Counted from the first letter of the stretch, positions 1 to 7,534 are shown. The stretch: DNA of 10,970 bases from Thiobacillus sp. (GCA_018780025.1 JADMKH010000255.1:1-10970); one strand, 5' to 3'. The notes: a model not told the origin generated them from the sequence alone. A program made the numbers and translations.

Positions 1-1442
1 TCGGCACCGTGCTTACCGCGATCAATCGCTGGATTCACGGCCAGACCGCTTCGCGTTCGGCTCCCGGCGGCATGGCCACCACGCTCACCGCACTGGTATT
101 GCGCGGCCGGCGTTATCACTATGCCCACGTCGGCGACAGCCGCCTGTATCGCATGCGCGGCGAAACCCTCGATGTGCTCACTGCCGACCATGTATGGGAA
201 ACCCCCGGCATGTCGCATGTGCTCAAGCGCGCGCTGGGGCTGGACACCCACGTGCTGCCCGATTTTGGCGAAGGTAACCTGGTCGCGGGCGATGTGTTTC
301 TGATTGTGTGCGACGGCGTGTGGGAGCCGCTCGGGCAACTGGGTCTGCATCAATTGTTGAAGCTGCACGACACCCCCCAGCGCGCCGCCGATGCCCTGGT
401 GGAAGCGGCGCATGTTAAAGGCGGGCAAGACAACGCCAGCGCGCTGGTGGTGCGCGTGGGGGCGGTGGGCGAGGCCGATGCGCCGCTCATCGGCGCACGC
501 GAACTGCCGCTGCCGGGCAGACTGCAGCCCGGCGCGCGACTCGACGATTTCATCATCGAAGACGTGCTCCACAGCAGTCGCGATACCTTGATTTATCGCG
601 CACATCACGCAGCGTCTGGCCAGCGCTGGGCGCTCAAAACCCTGCAACCCGTGTTGCAGGGCGACGCCGAAGCCGCACGCCGGTTGTTGTCGGAAGAGTG
701 GTTCCTGAAACGGGTGCACTCGCATTATTTCCCCAACGTGCTGCCCTTGCCCGGTCGTAATTTCCTGTACTTTGCTGTGCACTATTACGCCGGCTCCACC
801 CTGCAGGACAAGCTCGACAGCGGCCAGCATTTCTCGCCGGTCGAAGCCGTCACCCTCGGCATCCGCATGTTGAAAGGCCTCGCCGCGTTGCACCGGCTCG
901 ACATCGTGCATCGCGACCTCAAGCCCGCCAACCTGCACCTCGACGCCGAAGGCAAGCTGCGCATCCTCGACCTGGGCGTGGCGCGCTGTCCAACGCTCGA
1001 TACGCGCGAAGACTACGCTCAACCCGGCACGCCCAGCTTCATGGCGCCCGAGCTATTCAACGGCGCCGAGGCCAGCGTGCAAACCGATCTGTATGCCGTC
1101 GGCGCGACCCTGTATCACCTGCTTACGCGCAAATACCCCTACGGCGAAATCGAGCCGTTTCAGCATCCCAAATTTGGCGAGCCGGTGCCGCCTGCACGCA
1201 CCCGTCCCGACCTGCCGCCCTGGCTGGAAACCGTGCTGTTGAAAGCGGTGGCGCGCGAACCCGATGCGCGCTTCGAAACGGCCGAAGAAATGCTGCTCGC
1301 CCTTCAACGCGGCGAGGCCAGCCCGTTGCTCCGCCGCCGGGCGCCGCTCATCGAGCGTTCGCAGGCAGGTGCCTGGCCGCTGGTCGCCGCAGCCTCGATC
1401 GCGCTGAATGTGCTGTTGTTGTTCTTGCTGCTGGCAAGCTGA
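1..1442 (+). CDS. PP2C phosphatase / Ser-Thr protein kinase fusion, membrane-anchored (5' end outside window)
   Basis: The protein joins a PP2C-type phosphatase to a Hanks-type kinase. The reading frame is open from the first bases, and the N-terminal PP2C metal-binding motif is absent, so the start lies upstream. Numbering from the GTG at base 9: phosphatase motifs are GDSRLYR (about 42-48), VCDGVWE (about 100-106) and GGQDNAS (about 138-144). The kinase follows from about 175 with Lys210 (WALK), catalytic HRDLKPAN (Asp303), DLG in place of DFG (Asp321), a GTPSFMAPE activation segment and a DLYAVG helix. The glycine-rich loop has almost no glycines. The last 25 residues form one hydrophobic segment, suggesting a cytoplasmic enzyme tethered to the inner membrane by its C-terminus. 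From family knowledge, relatives such as Pseudomonas aeruginosa PA1782 lie beside nitrate/nitrite assimilation genes. A nitrate-linked role is inferred; the Nrt genes at the far end of the window agree with it. Substrates are unknown. Confidence 0.92.
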   Translation, partial: GTVLTAINRWIHGQTASRSAPGGMATTLTALVLRGRRYHYAHVGDSRLYRMRGETLDVLTADHVWETPGMSHVLKRALGLDTHVLPDFGEGNLVAGDVFLIVCDGVWEPLGQLGLHQLLKLHDTPQRAADALVEAAHVKGGQDNASALVVRVGAVGEADAPLIGARELPLPGRLQPGARLDDFIIEDVLHSSRDTLIYRAHHAASGQRWALKTLQPVLQGDAEAARRLLSEEWFLKRVHSHYFPNVLPLPGRNFLYFAVHYYAGSTLQDKLDSGQHFSPVEAVTLGIRMLKGLAALHRLDIVHRDLKPANLHLDAEGKLRILDLGVARCPTLDTREDYAQPGTPSFMAPELFNGAEASVQTDLYAVGATLYHLLTRKYPYGEIEPFQHPKFGEPVPPARTRPDLPPWLETVLLKAVAREPDARFETAEEMLLALQRGEASPLLRRRAPLIERSQAGAWPLVAAASIALNVLLLFLLLAS

Positions 1443-1467
1443 CACTGCCGCCTTGTCCGGCGTTGCC

Positions 1468-2814
1468 TCACCTGTTTGTATCGAAGCGTAGCCGGCAATA
1501 TGTCTCCCGGGTCAGCGCGATGAACACGACTGCAGCAAGGGCGCTGATGGCCAGCCACAGAAAAGCGGCGTGGTAGGCAGCAGCATCGTAAACGGGCGCA
1601 CCGTGCAGCCTTTCGCCGTGCCAGTTTCGATCGAGGATCCAGCCCAGGGTGCTTTGCTGGATGGCTGCGAAACCGAGTACAGCCATGTTGACGACGCCCC
1701 CCACAGTGCCCGCTGCGCCGGGATGATTGACTTCACGCGAAAAGGCAAAGCCGATGATGAGTCCGCCCGCTGAAAAACCGATCGTGGCAAACAGCAGATA
1801 GAGCGTGTTGGCGGACAGGTTGTCGATGAACAGAAAACTTGCCCAGCCTGCCGCCTGAACAAGGGCAGCGGCCAGGTACGGCAGCTTGCGTCGGCCCATG
1901 CGATCGGACAAGGCCCCCAGCAATGGACCGCCAAAGGCAAAGCCAAGCAGCATGGCGGTGGTGAAGCCGGCGGCATCACTGCGGTCGAGACCTTGAACCT
2001 GCATCAAGTAGGGCACCCCCCAGAGACCGGCAAACGTGAGCACCGGCGCAGCGGACAGGCCCCCGGCAAAGAACAGCAGCCAGGTGTCGCGTACCGAGAC
2101 GACCCTTTTCAGGCTGCGCCGCGGCGACAGGGTCGCATTGTTGAGCGCTTCCGGATGGGCGTGGCTGGCATAACCGCGTTCGCTGGGGTCGTCGCGCACC
2201 CACAGCCAGACGGCGGCGGCGAGCACCAGGGTGACGCCCGCGCCGACCAGCATGGCAGTACGCCAACCGACGCTGTCGATCGCTGCGGACAGCGGCATGC
2301 CGGCCAGTATGCCCCCGAAATTACCGATCAACAGCGAGATACCGGTCACTGTGGCAAACCGGTTGGCGGGGAACCAGTGGCCGGCGAGTTTCATGCAGGC
2401 GACGAAGGCAACGGCAACCGAGGCCCCGATCAGCCCGCGGCCGAGGCTGGCCATCCAGAGGCTTTCTGCCTGGGCAAACACGATGGTGCCGGCCGCTGCC
2501 ACCACGGCCGCAGCCGTGGCCACGCGGCGCGGACCCACGGCGTCGGCAAGCAGGCCGCTGGGTATCTGCATCGCAGCGTAGGTGTAAAAGTAGATGGCGG
2601 AGAGGTTGCCGAGCATCGTGGCGGAGATGCTGAAGTCCCGCATCAGTTCATCAACCATTACCGCAGGGGCAACCCGTTGAAAAAAGCCCACGAAGTAGAT
2701 GCCGGCGAGCAGTCCCCACGTGAACCAGGCGAGTGATACAGGTGGCAGACGCGACTTCCTGCCGGTGGGGGCGGGGTCGATATCGCTGGCTTCGCTGGAC
2801 GTTGACGCAGTCAT
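1468..2814 (-). CDS. MFS transporter, 448 aa, substrate unknown
   Basis: This is a 12-helix major facilitator superfamily permease of usual length, in the inner membrane. The signature loop between helices 2 and 3 is present (GLLADAVGPRR, about residues 82-92) and is echoed in the second half as GALSDRMGRRK. Both halves show alternating hydrophobic segments, and the N-terminal 25 residues are polar and cytoplasmic. The ATG at 2814 is chosen because coding pattern starts there; upstream there is only a weak purine stretch as ribosome binding site. It ends 25 bases from the convergent kinase gene. The histidine kinase gene lies 114 bases upstream on the same strand, so co-transcription is possible but not shown. 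The sequence does not look like NarK-type nitrate carriers, and I cannot name a substrate. Confidence 0.9.
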   Translation of the reverse strand: MTASTSSEASDIDPAPTGRKSRLPPVSLAWFTWGLLAGIYFVGFFQRVAPAVMVDELMRDFSISATMLGNLSAIYFYTYAAMQIPSGLLADAVGPRRVATAAAVVAAAGTIVFAQAESLWMASLGRGLIGASVAVAFVACMKLAGHWFPANRFATVTGISLLIGNFGGILAGMPLSAAIDSVGWRTAMLVGAGVTLVLAAAVWLWVRDDPSERGYASHAHPEALNNATLSPRRSLKRVVSVRDTWLLFFAGGLSAAPVLTFAGLWGVPYLMQVQGLDRSDAAGFTTAMLLGFAFGGPLLGALSDRMGRRKLPYLAAALVQAAGWASFLFIDNLSANTLYLLFATIGFSAGGLIIGFAFSREVNHPGAAGTVGGVVNMAVLGFAAIQQSTLGWILDRNWHGERLHGAPVYDAAAYHAAFLWLAISALAAVVFIALTRETYCRLRFDTNR

Positions 2815-2928
2815 GTTCGCGGTTTTCCGGTTTCGATGTGGAGGGCTTATGCCTTACCCGTCAACGATACGGGCAGCCTGTGCATGGTTTCCTGCTGCTT
2901 CAGAAAAAACCGTGAAAGCCTGGCGTTG

Positions 2929-4128
2929 CTACGCGGAAAGCGTAAACCGGAAAGTGGTGTGTTTTCCCAATTCCGATTCGCAGGCGATGGTGCCGCCATG
3001 CTGTTCCACAATGAGTTTGCAGATATTGAGTCCTAGCCCGGTTCCCGGCGCTTTGGCGTTGCTGTCCTTGCTGACCTGCTTGAATTTTGTGAACAGGTCT
3101 TTCTGGTTTTCTTGTGGAATCCCGGGGCCATGGTCGGTTACGCCTACATGCACATGGTTTCCTTTCTGGAGGAAAGAAATTTCAATCGTGTCGCTGGCAT
3201 GCGTAAATTTCGCAGCATTGGAAATCAGATTGTTCATGACCTGCAACAAGCGGTTTTCGTCACCGCTGATTCGCGCGGGACTGTTGCTGTCGATGGGTCG
3301 CAATTCGAGTTTGCAGCCATAGGTTTCGCAATAGGGACGGTTCAGCTCCATCGCTTTTTGAAGGAAGGCTTGCACTTCAATTTCGCTCATCTGCATTTCC
3401 ATCTTGCCGGCCTCCAGTTTCGAGACATCGAGAATGTCGTTCACGATGTTGAGCAGGCGTTCGCCATTGCGGTAGGCCACATCAATCAGGTGCATGGCTT
3501 GTGCCGGAATTTCCCCCGTCACCTGATTGCGAATCAGGGACAGCGAGCTATTGATGGACGTAAGCGGGGTCCGCAACTCATGGTTGACCATGGAGATGAA
3601 CTCATCCTTGGTGTGATCCAGGCGCGTGAGGGCCTGGAGCTGCAGGCGCAGTTCGAGTTGCGATACCACTTGTCGGGCGAGCGCTTCCAGTGCCTGGCGC
3701 TGCAGATTGCTGAGAGGGCGCGCGTGGTCATCTATCACGCACAGCGTTCCCACCCGGATGTTGTCACGCAGTATCAGCGGAGCCCCCGCATAGAATTTCA
3801 TGTTTGGCCCGCCGGTTACCAGCGGGTTGTCATGAAAGCGCTTGTCTTTGCGTGCGTCTTCGACCACGAGCGAGTGGTCGCCCAGAATGGCATGGGCACA
3901 AAATGCCTGTTCGCGAGGTGTTTCTTTCGCGTCCAGTCCATGGTGAGATTTAAACCACTGGCGGTCACGATCGATCAGGCTGACCAGCGCGATGGGCGTC
4001 TGGCAAATTTGGGCAGCAAGAAAAGTAAGATCGTCATACGCCTGTTCTGCCAGCGTATCGAGAATCCGCAATTCGTCGAGGCACTGCTGACGCGTTGCTT
4101 CGTTTTCCGGTAGTGGCGCACTAATCAT
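2929..4128 (-). CDS. Soluble GAF-domain sensor histidine kinase
   Basis: This is a 399-residue two-component sensor. The N-terminus begins with the PLPENEATR...RILDT pattern that often leads into a sensory GAF domain, here about residues 25-160 with the ending VGTLCVIDDHARPLS. The HisKA helix holds the phospho-acceptor His183 in MVNHELRTPL. The ATPase domain shows the N box (Asn300 and Asn304 in MNNLISNAAKF), G1 (TDHGPGIP, 331-338) and G2 (GTGLGL, 362-367). All catalytic motifs look intact. No membrane segment or signal peptide is visible, so it should sense a cytoplasmic cue. No response regulator gene is adjacent, and there is no receiver domain, so it is an orphan here. Start ATG at 4128; the ribosome binding site is weak. 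The 5' leader is structured. The GAF ligand cannot be predicted. Confidence 0.95.
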   Translation of the reverse strand: MISAPLPENEATRQQCLDELRILDTLAEQAYDDLTFLAAQICQTPIALVSLIDRDRQWFKSHHGLDAKETPREQAFCAHAILGDHSLVVEDARKDKRFHDNPLVTGGPNMKFYAGAPLILRDNIRVGTLCVIDDHARPLSNLQRQALEALARQVVSQLELRLQLQALTRLDHTKDEFISMVNHELRTPLTSINSSLSLIRNQVTGEIPAQAMHLIDVAYRNGERLLNIVNDILDVSKLEAGKMEMQMSEIEVQAFLQKAMELNRPYCETYGCKLELRPIDSNSPARISGDENRLLQVMNNLISNAAKFTHASDTIEISFLQKGNHVHVGVTDHGPGIPQENQKDLFTKFKQVSKDSNAKAPGTGLGLNICKLIVEQHGGTIACESELGKHTTFRFTLSA

Positions 4129-4172
4129 GGCGAGGCTTGCTGAAATTCAGGGTGCTCAAGTGTAAACGGGTT

Positions 4173-4199
4173 ATGGGCCGACAACTTGAAGCGGCCCAT
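4173..4199. other. Perfect 8-bp inverted repeat upstream of histidine kinase
   Basis: ATGGGCCG (4173-4180) and CGGCCCAT (4192-4199) are exact reverse complements around an 11-base loop, about 45 bases upstream of the histidine kinase start. No T-run follows on either strand, so it is not a standard terminator. It could be an operator or a stem in the leader mRNA of the kinase. The structure is seen directly; the role is inferred. Confidence 0.5.
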
Positions 4200-4206
4200 C
4201 CGCCAA

Positions 4207-4240
4207 CAGGGACAAGAAACCCCTTCGGGAGTTTGTCCTG
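4207..4240. other. Imperfect hairpin with CTTCGG apex in divergent intergenic region
   Basis: The 34 bases fold back on themselves: CAGGGAC pairs with GTCCTG, AAAC with GTTT, and CCC with GGG around a small loop that includes TTCG. It lies 7 bases from the 4173-4199 palindrome and is followed on the plus strand by an A-run (4244-4249) and later a T-run (4264-4270). No classic terminator T-tract follows directly on either strand. It could be a leader element or part of a small RNA; the function is unknown. Confidence 0.4.
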
Positions 4241-4335
4241 GTTAAAAAAGCACTGTATGCCCATTTTTTTGAAGTGTTTTCAGTCTCCCGTCGCTTGAAT
4301 GGAGGACGCCGCTAGCCCGTTTAACGGCCACCCGC

Positions 4336-4341
4336 CATAAT
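4336..4341 (+). promoter_or_regulatory. Possible -10 box for the patatin gene
   Basis: CATAAT differs from the sigma-70 -10 consensus at one base and lies 27 bases before the patatin ATG, followed by a TCCGCTC start-like stretch. No good -35 is seen at 16-18 bases upstream, so the assignment is weak. Confidence 0.25.
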
Positions 4342-4367
4342 CCGCTCTCCAATTGGAGAACGTTTCT

Positions 4368-5240
4368 ATGCGCCGTCTGACCCTGCTCGTGCTTGCCGCG
4401 CTGCTTTCCGCTTGTGTGACGCCGCCCGCGCCTGCACCAACCCCGATCCCAACCCCCAAGCCGTCATTGAAGATCGCGCTGGCCCTGGGCGGGGGGGCGG
4501 CGCGCGGTTTTGCTCACATCGGCGTGATCAAGGCACTGGAAGCGCAGGGCATAACGCCGGATATCGTGGTGGGTACCAGCGCGGGTTCGGTGGTGGGGGC
4601 GCTCTATGCCTCGGGCATGAGCGGCTTCGAGATGCAGAAACTGGCGCTGGGGTTGGAGGAAGACATGGTCGCAGACTGGACACTGCCCAACCGGGGGGTG
4701 TTGAAGGGCGAGGCCCTGCAGGAGTTCATCAACCAGAAAGTAAAAAACCTGTCCATTCAGAAGATGCCCAAAACGCTGGGTGTGGTGGCCACCGATCTGC
4801 AAAGCGGCGAGATGGTGCTGTTTCGTCAGGGCAACACGGGCATTGCCGTTCGCGCTTCCAGCGCCTTGCCGGCGGTGTTCCAGCCCGTCGAGATCAGCGG
4901 CCGGGATTATGTGGATGGCGGCCTCACTTCGCCTGTGCCGGCTCAGTCTGCGCGCAATATGGGAGCGGATTTTGTGATCGCGGTGGATATTTCAAATGTA
5001 AGCCGCCGCAACAAACTCACCGGCACTCTGGACGTGATGTTGCAGACCTTTGCCATCATGGGCCATAGCATCAGTACTCACGAACTGAAGGACGTAGACG
5101 TGGTGATACGGCCGATCACCACGGCGGTGAGCAGTTCCAGTTTCGAGGACCGGCATTTGGTCATTCTTGAAGGCGAGAAAGCGGCTGCCGCCATCATGAC
5201 CGAGCTAAAAACCAAACTGGCCAAGGCGCGTGCGCGCTAA
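4368..5240 (+). CDS. Patatin-like phospholipase, predicted lipoprotein, 290 aa
   Basis: This is a patatin-family serine acyl hydrolase (the RssA/YchK-like group) expected to act on phospholipids or other acyl esters. The start is the ATG at 4368: GGAG lies at 4355-4358 at suitable spacing, and the first residues form a lipoprotein signal with lipobox LSAC (Cys16). An in-frame TTG at 4353 overlaps the ribosome binding site and is less likely. A Pro-rich linker follows (19-32), then the oxyanion loop GGGAARG (41-47), nucleophile Ser71 in GTSAGS, and the catalytic Asp183 in DGG. So the Ser-Asp dyad is intact. Lipidation predicts a membrane-anchored periplasmic or outer-membrane enzyme. It is transcribed divergently from the histidine kinase and stands alone. 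The natural lipid substrate is unknown. Confidence 0.95.
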   Translation: MRRLTLLVLAALLSACVTPPAPAPTPIPTPKPSLKIALALGGGAARGFAHIGVIKALEAQGITPDIVVGTSAGSVVGALYASGMSGFEMQKLALGLEEDMVADWTLPNRGVLKGEALQEFINQKVKNLSIQKMPKTLGVVATDLQSGEMVLFRQGNTGIAVRASSALPAVFQPVEISGRDYVDGGLTSPVPAQSARNMGADFVIAVDISNVSRRNKLTGTLDVMLQTFAIMGHSISTHELKDVDVVIRPITTAVSSSSFEDRHLVILEGEKAAAAIMTELKTKLAKARAR

Positions 5241-5260
5241 AGCGGCCTGGGCGCCCTCCG

Positions 5261-5377
5261 TTACCGCGCCGTGCCTGATCCGTTATCACGCAGGCTTGCG
5301 AATCGCTCTCGAATGATCCAGGTGAAAATGTCCTGTTCGATGATTTGAGGGATGCGCTTATACCGCCATGGAATCAC
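5261..5377 (-). other. Short open frame, possible gene remnant (38 codons)
   Basis: From a GTG at 5377 to a TAA at 5261 the minus strand encodes a protein-like stretch, including PQIIEQDIFTWIIRERF, with a balanced mix of hydrophobic and charged residues. No ribosome binding site precedes the GTG, and an in-frame stop lies only two codons further upstream. It may be the tail of a lost gene next to the inverted-repeat element at 5393-5483, or a chance frame. I do not recognise it. Confidence 0.18.
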
Positions 5378-5392
5378 TGATTAATTCAAAAG

Positions 5393-5483
5393 CCGTCATT
5401 GCGAGCGAAGCGAAGCAATCCAGAATGTCAGCTAAATCCATAGCCTCTGGATCGCCGCGTCACTTCGTTCCTCGCGATGACGG
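5393..5483. repeat. Imperfect inverted-repeat element (91 bp) in convergent gap
   Basis: The left arm (5393-5424, starting CCGTCATTGCGAGCGAAGCG) and right arm (5446-5483, ending CTCGCGATGACGG) are imperfect reverse complements around an interior of about 20 bases. The ends CCGTCAT/ATGACGG match exactly, and CCAGA/TCTGG closes the inner side. The CGTCATTGCGAGCGAAGCGAAGCAATCC type of sequence is, from general knowledge, a dispersed non-coding intergenic repeat in many bacterial genomes. It lies between the ends of two convergent genes (5240 and 5501), where the hairpin could also end or protect transcripts. Mobility is not shown: no flanking target duplication is clear. Confidence 0.72.
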
Positions 5484-5500
5484 AATTTATCAGCGCCTAG

Positions 5501-6745
5501 CTAGTTCCTGCGCGCTTTCCAGCTGACCGAACAGGTTTTCCTCAGGTATTCAAGGGCACGCTCCATGTGGCTGTCTGGCCAATTGGGGTCGTTATCGTTG
5601 AGTTGTTCTTCTGCATCGGGTTTCAGGTCATCCGTCCAGGCGCGCTGCAAATCCTCGCGGATCGATTCCGGCGCATGCTCGTCAAGAAACTTGATTACGG
5701 CCTGAGTATCGAACCCACGCGCCCGGAAACTCTGGATGACCGCTTTGCTCTCCCGCAGCAGCATGGAGGCTTTGGGGGGCAGGCCTGTCGCCACCAACAA
5801 TAATACGGTGGCCACGACTGCGGGATCGTCAGCTTCGCCGCGCGTGACGCGATCCCACTCCTGGGCAACCAGGCGGTCATATTCCCTGACGTCTTCGTTC
5901 AGATTCTCGCTGACGAAATACACTTCGCCTGTCTCGCCATACAACAACTTGTCGGCCGTGCTGGAGGACGCCCGGATCTGTGGCAGGTCCTTTTCGATGA
6001 ATCGATCCATCGCGCGGTGCGCCAGCTGCTGGAATTCCGTTGGCGCTTCTTTGAGAAAACCTTTCAGGCGGGCTTCGTTAAACTTGTTTTTTGCTTGCCT
6101 GGCCGCTTTGATCAGGCGGACAAATGCCGTGCGGGTCGGGATCTTCAGCTCGGCCTGGTCAACATGAATAACCAGCATGGCGCTTCGGATTAACGCGTCT
6201 GCATCATCGATTTCATCGCGTGACGCCCCCATTTTTTTCGCCAGCCAGAATGCAAACTCGATCGTGTTCTGACTCTCCAGTCGAAGCGCCAGCTCAGACC
6301 GATATTCAGTAAGCAGGCTTGAACTGGCAGTGGTCTTTGCGTCGAGGAAAGCGCGCTGGCTTTCGGATGAAACCGTTCCACTCATGATCAATGTGCTGTC
6401 CGGCATCGCATGGAGCCGTTTGATCATGTCTGAGCCGGCTTTGGAATGCGCCAGCAGCGTCTTGTCCCGCAAGGAAACTGCTGCGACCTTCAGGTCTCCC
6501 CCCGATATGTCCTCCAGATAGAGGCTGATCAGGCTCACCATGCGGTGAAGTGCGAGTTCGAGCTCCGGCCGCAAGTAGGCCGTACCAAAATAATTGGCGA
6601 TCTGGACGATGCCTTTCGACAAGTCATCCTGGATGCCTTGCAGCCGGTCGGGCGCAATCATTCCCTGCTTGACGCCGTAATGCAGGGCTTTATCGAAAAA
6701 GGGCCGATTGTCGACAGTGGCAAGTGAAGTCAAAGCGCTACGCAT
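5501..6745 (-). CDS. Uncharacterised 414-aa cytoplasmic protein, last gene of J-domain operon
   Basis: I do not recognise the family. The sequence looks mainly helical and soluble, with no signal peptide, membrane segment, Walker motif or obvious catalytic motif. The N-terminal ~100 residues (FFDKALHYGVKQG..., about 16-95) read as a helical bundle. A Lys/Arg-rich stretch lies in the middle (KAARQAKNKFNEARLKG). A hydrophobic helix at about 308-320 (VVATVLLLVATGL) is probably buried rather than transmembrane. The region near 377-394 is acidic (DAEEQLNDNDPNWPD), and the last residues turn basic (WKARRN). Start ATG at 6745, with AAGG upstream that overlaps the preceding stop; the gap to the preceding gene is 10 bases. 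Tight spacing implies translation together with the J-domain protein. No function is proposed beyond that link. Confidence 0.88.
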   Translation of the reverse strand: MRSALTSLATVDNRPFFDKALHYGVKQGMIAPDRLQGIQDDLSKGIVQIANYFGTAYLRPELELALHRMVSLISLYLEDISGGDLKVAAVSLRDKTLLAHSKAGSDMIKRLHAMPDSTLIMSGTVSSESQRAFLDAKTTASSSLLTEYRSELALRLESQNTIEFAFWLAKKMGASRDEIDDADALIRSAMLVIHVDQAELKIPTRTAFVRLIKAARQAKNKFNEARLKGFLKEAPTEFQQLAHRAMDRFIEKDLPQIRASSSTADKLLYGETGEVYFVSENLNEDVREYDRLVAQEWDRVTRGEADDPAVVATVLLLVATGLPPKASMLLRESKAVIQSFRARGFDTQAVIKFLDEHAPESIREDLQRAWTDDLKPDAEEQLNDNDPNWPDSHMERALEYLRKTCSVSWKARRN

Positions 6746-6755
6746 GCTTCAGCCC

Positions 6756-7505
6756 TTAAATGGCAGACTCTTCTTCGTCGCCTGTCGTATCCGCAGGGCT
6801 CATGGCATCCGGTATCGAAGCCACATCTGCCATCTCCAGCATGGATTGAGCGCGGTCGCGGAGTGTAATCATCATGTCGCCGAAAGCATCGGGCAGTTCG
6901 TAGCGGAGTATCCATGCCGTTTCCATCCAGTCGCCATCGGCGACTTCCGAACGCGTCAACAACGGTCGGGCGTTTTCGATGGAGTTGCCAAATGCCAGGC
7001 CATGATCGATTTCCTCGATTTTTTCCATCAGCCAGGTGTTGTGCGTTTTGGCGTCGGATTCAGGATCGAGCTGGGGCACGAAACTTCCGCCGGAGGAAAA
7101 GCTGAAAACTTCGTCGTAATGATCGGCAAAATAGTCCGCCAGCGTTTCACTTCCCCCCTCAATGTTGCCGATGGCTTCAAGGTACTCATACACCGTATCG
7201 CCATCGCGGTGCATCACCGCATTCATCATGGCGCGAAGCCGTTCACTGGTTCGCTCGCCATATTTTTTTTCCAGCACTATCGATCGGGCAAACTGCTCGG
7301 GGGTCACCAGCATGTTCACCACGGATTCCCTGGACGAATCAAATTCGCGCATGATGGCCAGCAGGTCCTTGGGCTGCAATTCATCCAGAATGCTCACCAA
7401 TGCGTTATCGCCATGCTGGTCGGCAATGGCCACGAGCGCATTCTCGGCACCGACGATATCGCCGGCAAGAATCAACTGAGAGGATTTCAAAACAACCGGG
7501 TGCAT
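6756..7505 (-). CDS. Uncharacterised 249-aa acidic protein, third gene of J-domain operon
   Basis: The family is not recognised. The first ~100 residues look like a run of short amphipathic helices, with ILDELQPKDLLAIMREFD and LVTPEQFARSI at about 39-77. By eye this recalls the helical repeats of MgtE N-terminal or FliG-type domains, but that is only a resemblance. A low-complexity Ser/Gly patch (FSFSSGGSF, about 133-141) divides it from a second helical half, and the tail is acidic (TTGDEEES). No signal or membrane segment is seen. The ATG at 7505 has a strong AAGAAGGA ribosome binding site six bases upstream. Gaps are 29 bases to the gene before and 10 to the gene after, all on one strand. 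Confidence 0.88.
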   Translation of the reverse strand: MHPVVLKSSQLILAGDIVGAENALVAIADQHGDNALVSILDELQPKDLLAIMREFDSSRESVVNMLVTPEQFARSIVLEKKYGERTSERLRAMMNAVMHRDGDTVYEYLEAIGNIEGGSETLADYFADHYDEVFSFSSGGSFVPQLDPESDAKTHNTWLMEKIEEIDHGLAFGNSIENARPLLTRSEVADGDWMETAWILRYELPDAFGDMMITLRDRAQSMLEMADVASIPDAMSPADTTGDEEESAI

Positions 7506-7534
7506 ACCATGTCCTTCTTGATGAATAGTTTGAC

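Noticed and set aside
1443..1467. CGCC/GGCG mini-palindrome between the convergent kinase and MFS genes as a terminator
   Set aside because: A four-base stem without a T-run is too weak to call.
1993..2736. A 247-codon open frame on the plus strand, rich in Gly, His and Arg
   Set aside because: It is antisense to the MFS transporter, and its composition is that of a non-coding complementary frame.
3112..4113. A 333-codon open frame on the plus strand
   Set aside because: It is entirely antisense to the histidine kinase, whose motifs are clear, and its translation resembles no protein. It is a shadow of a GC-biased gene.
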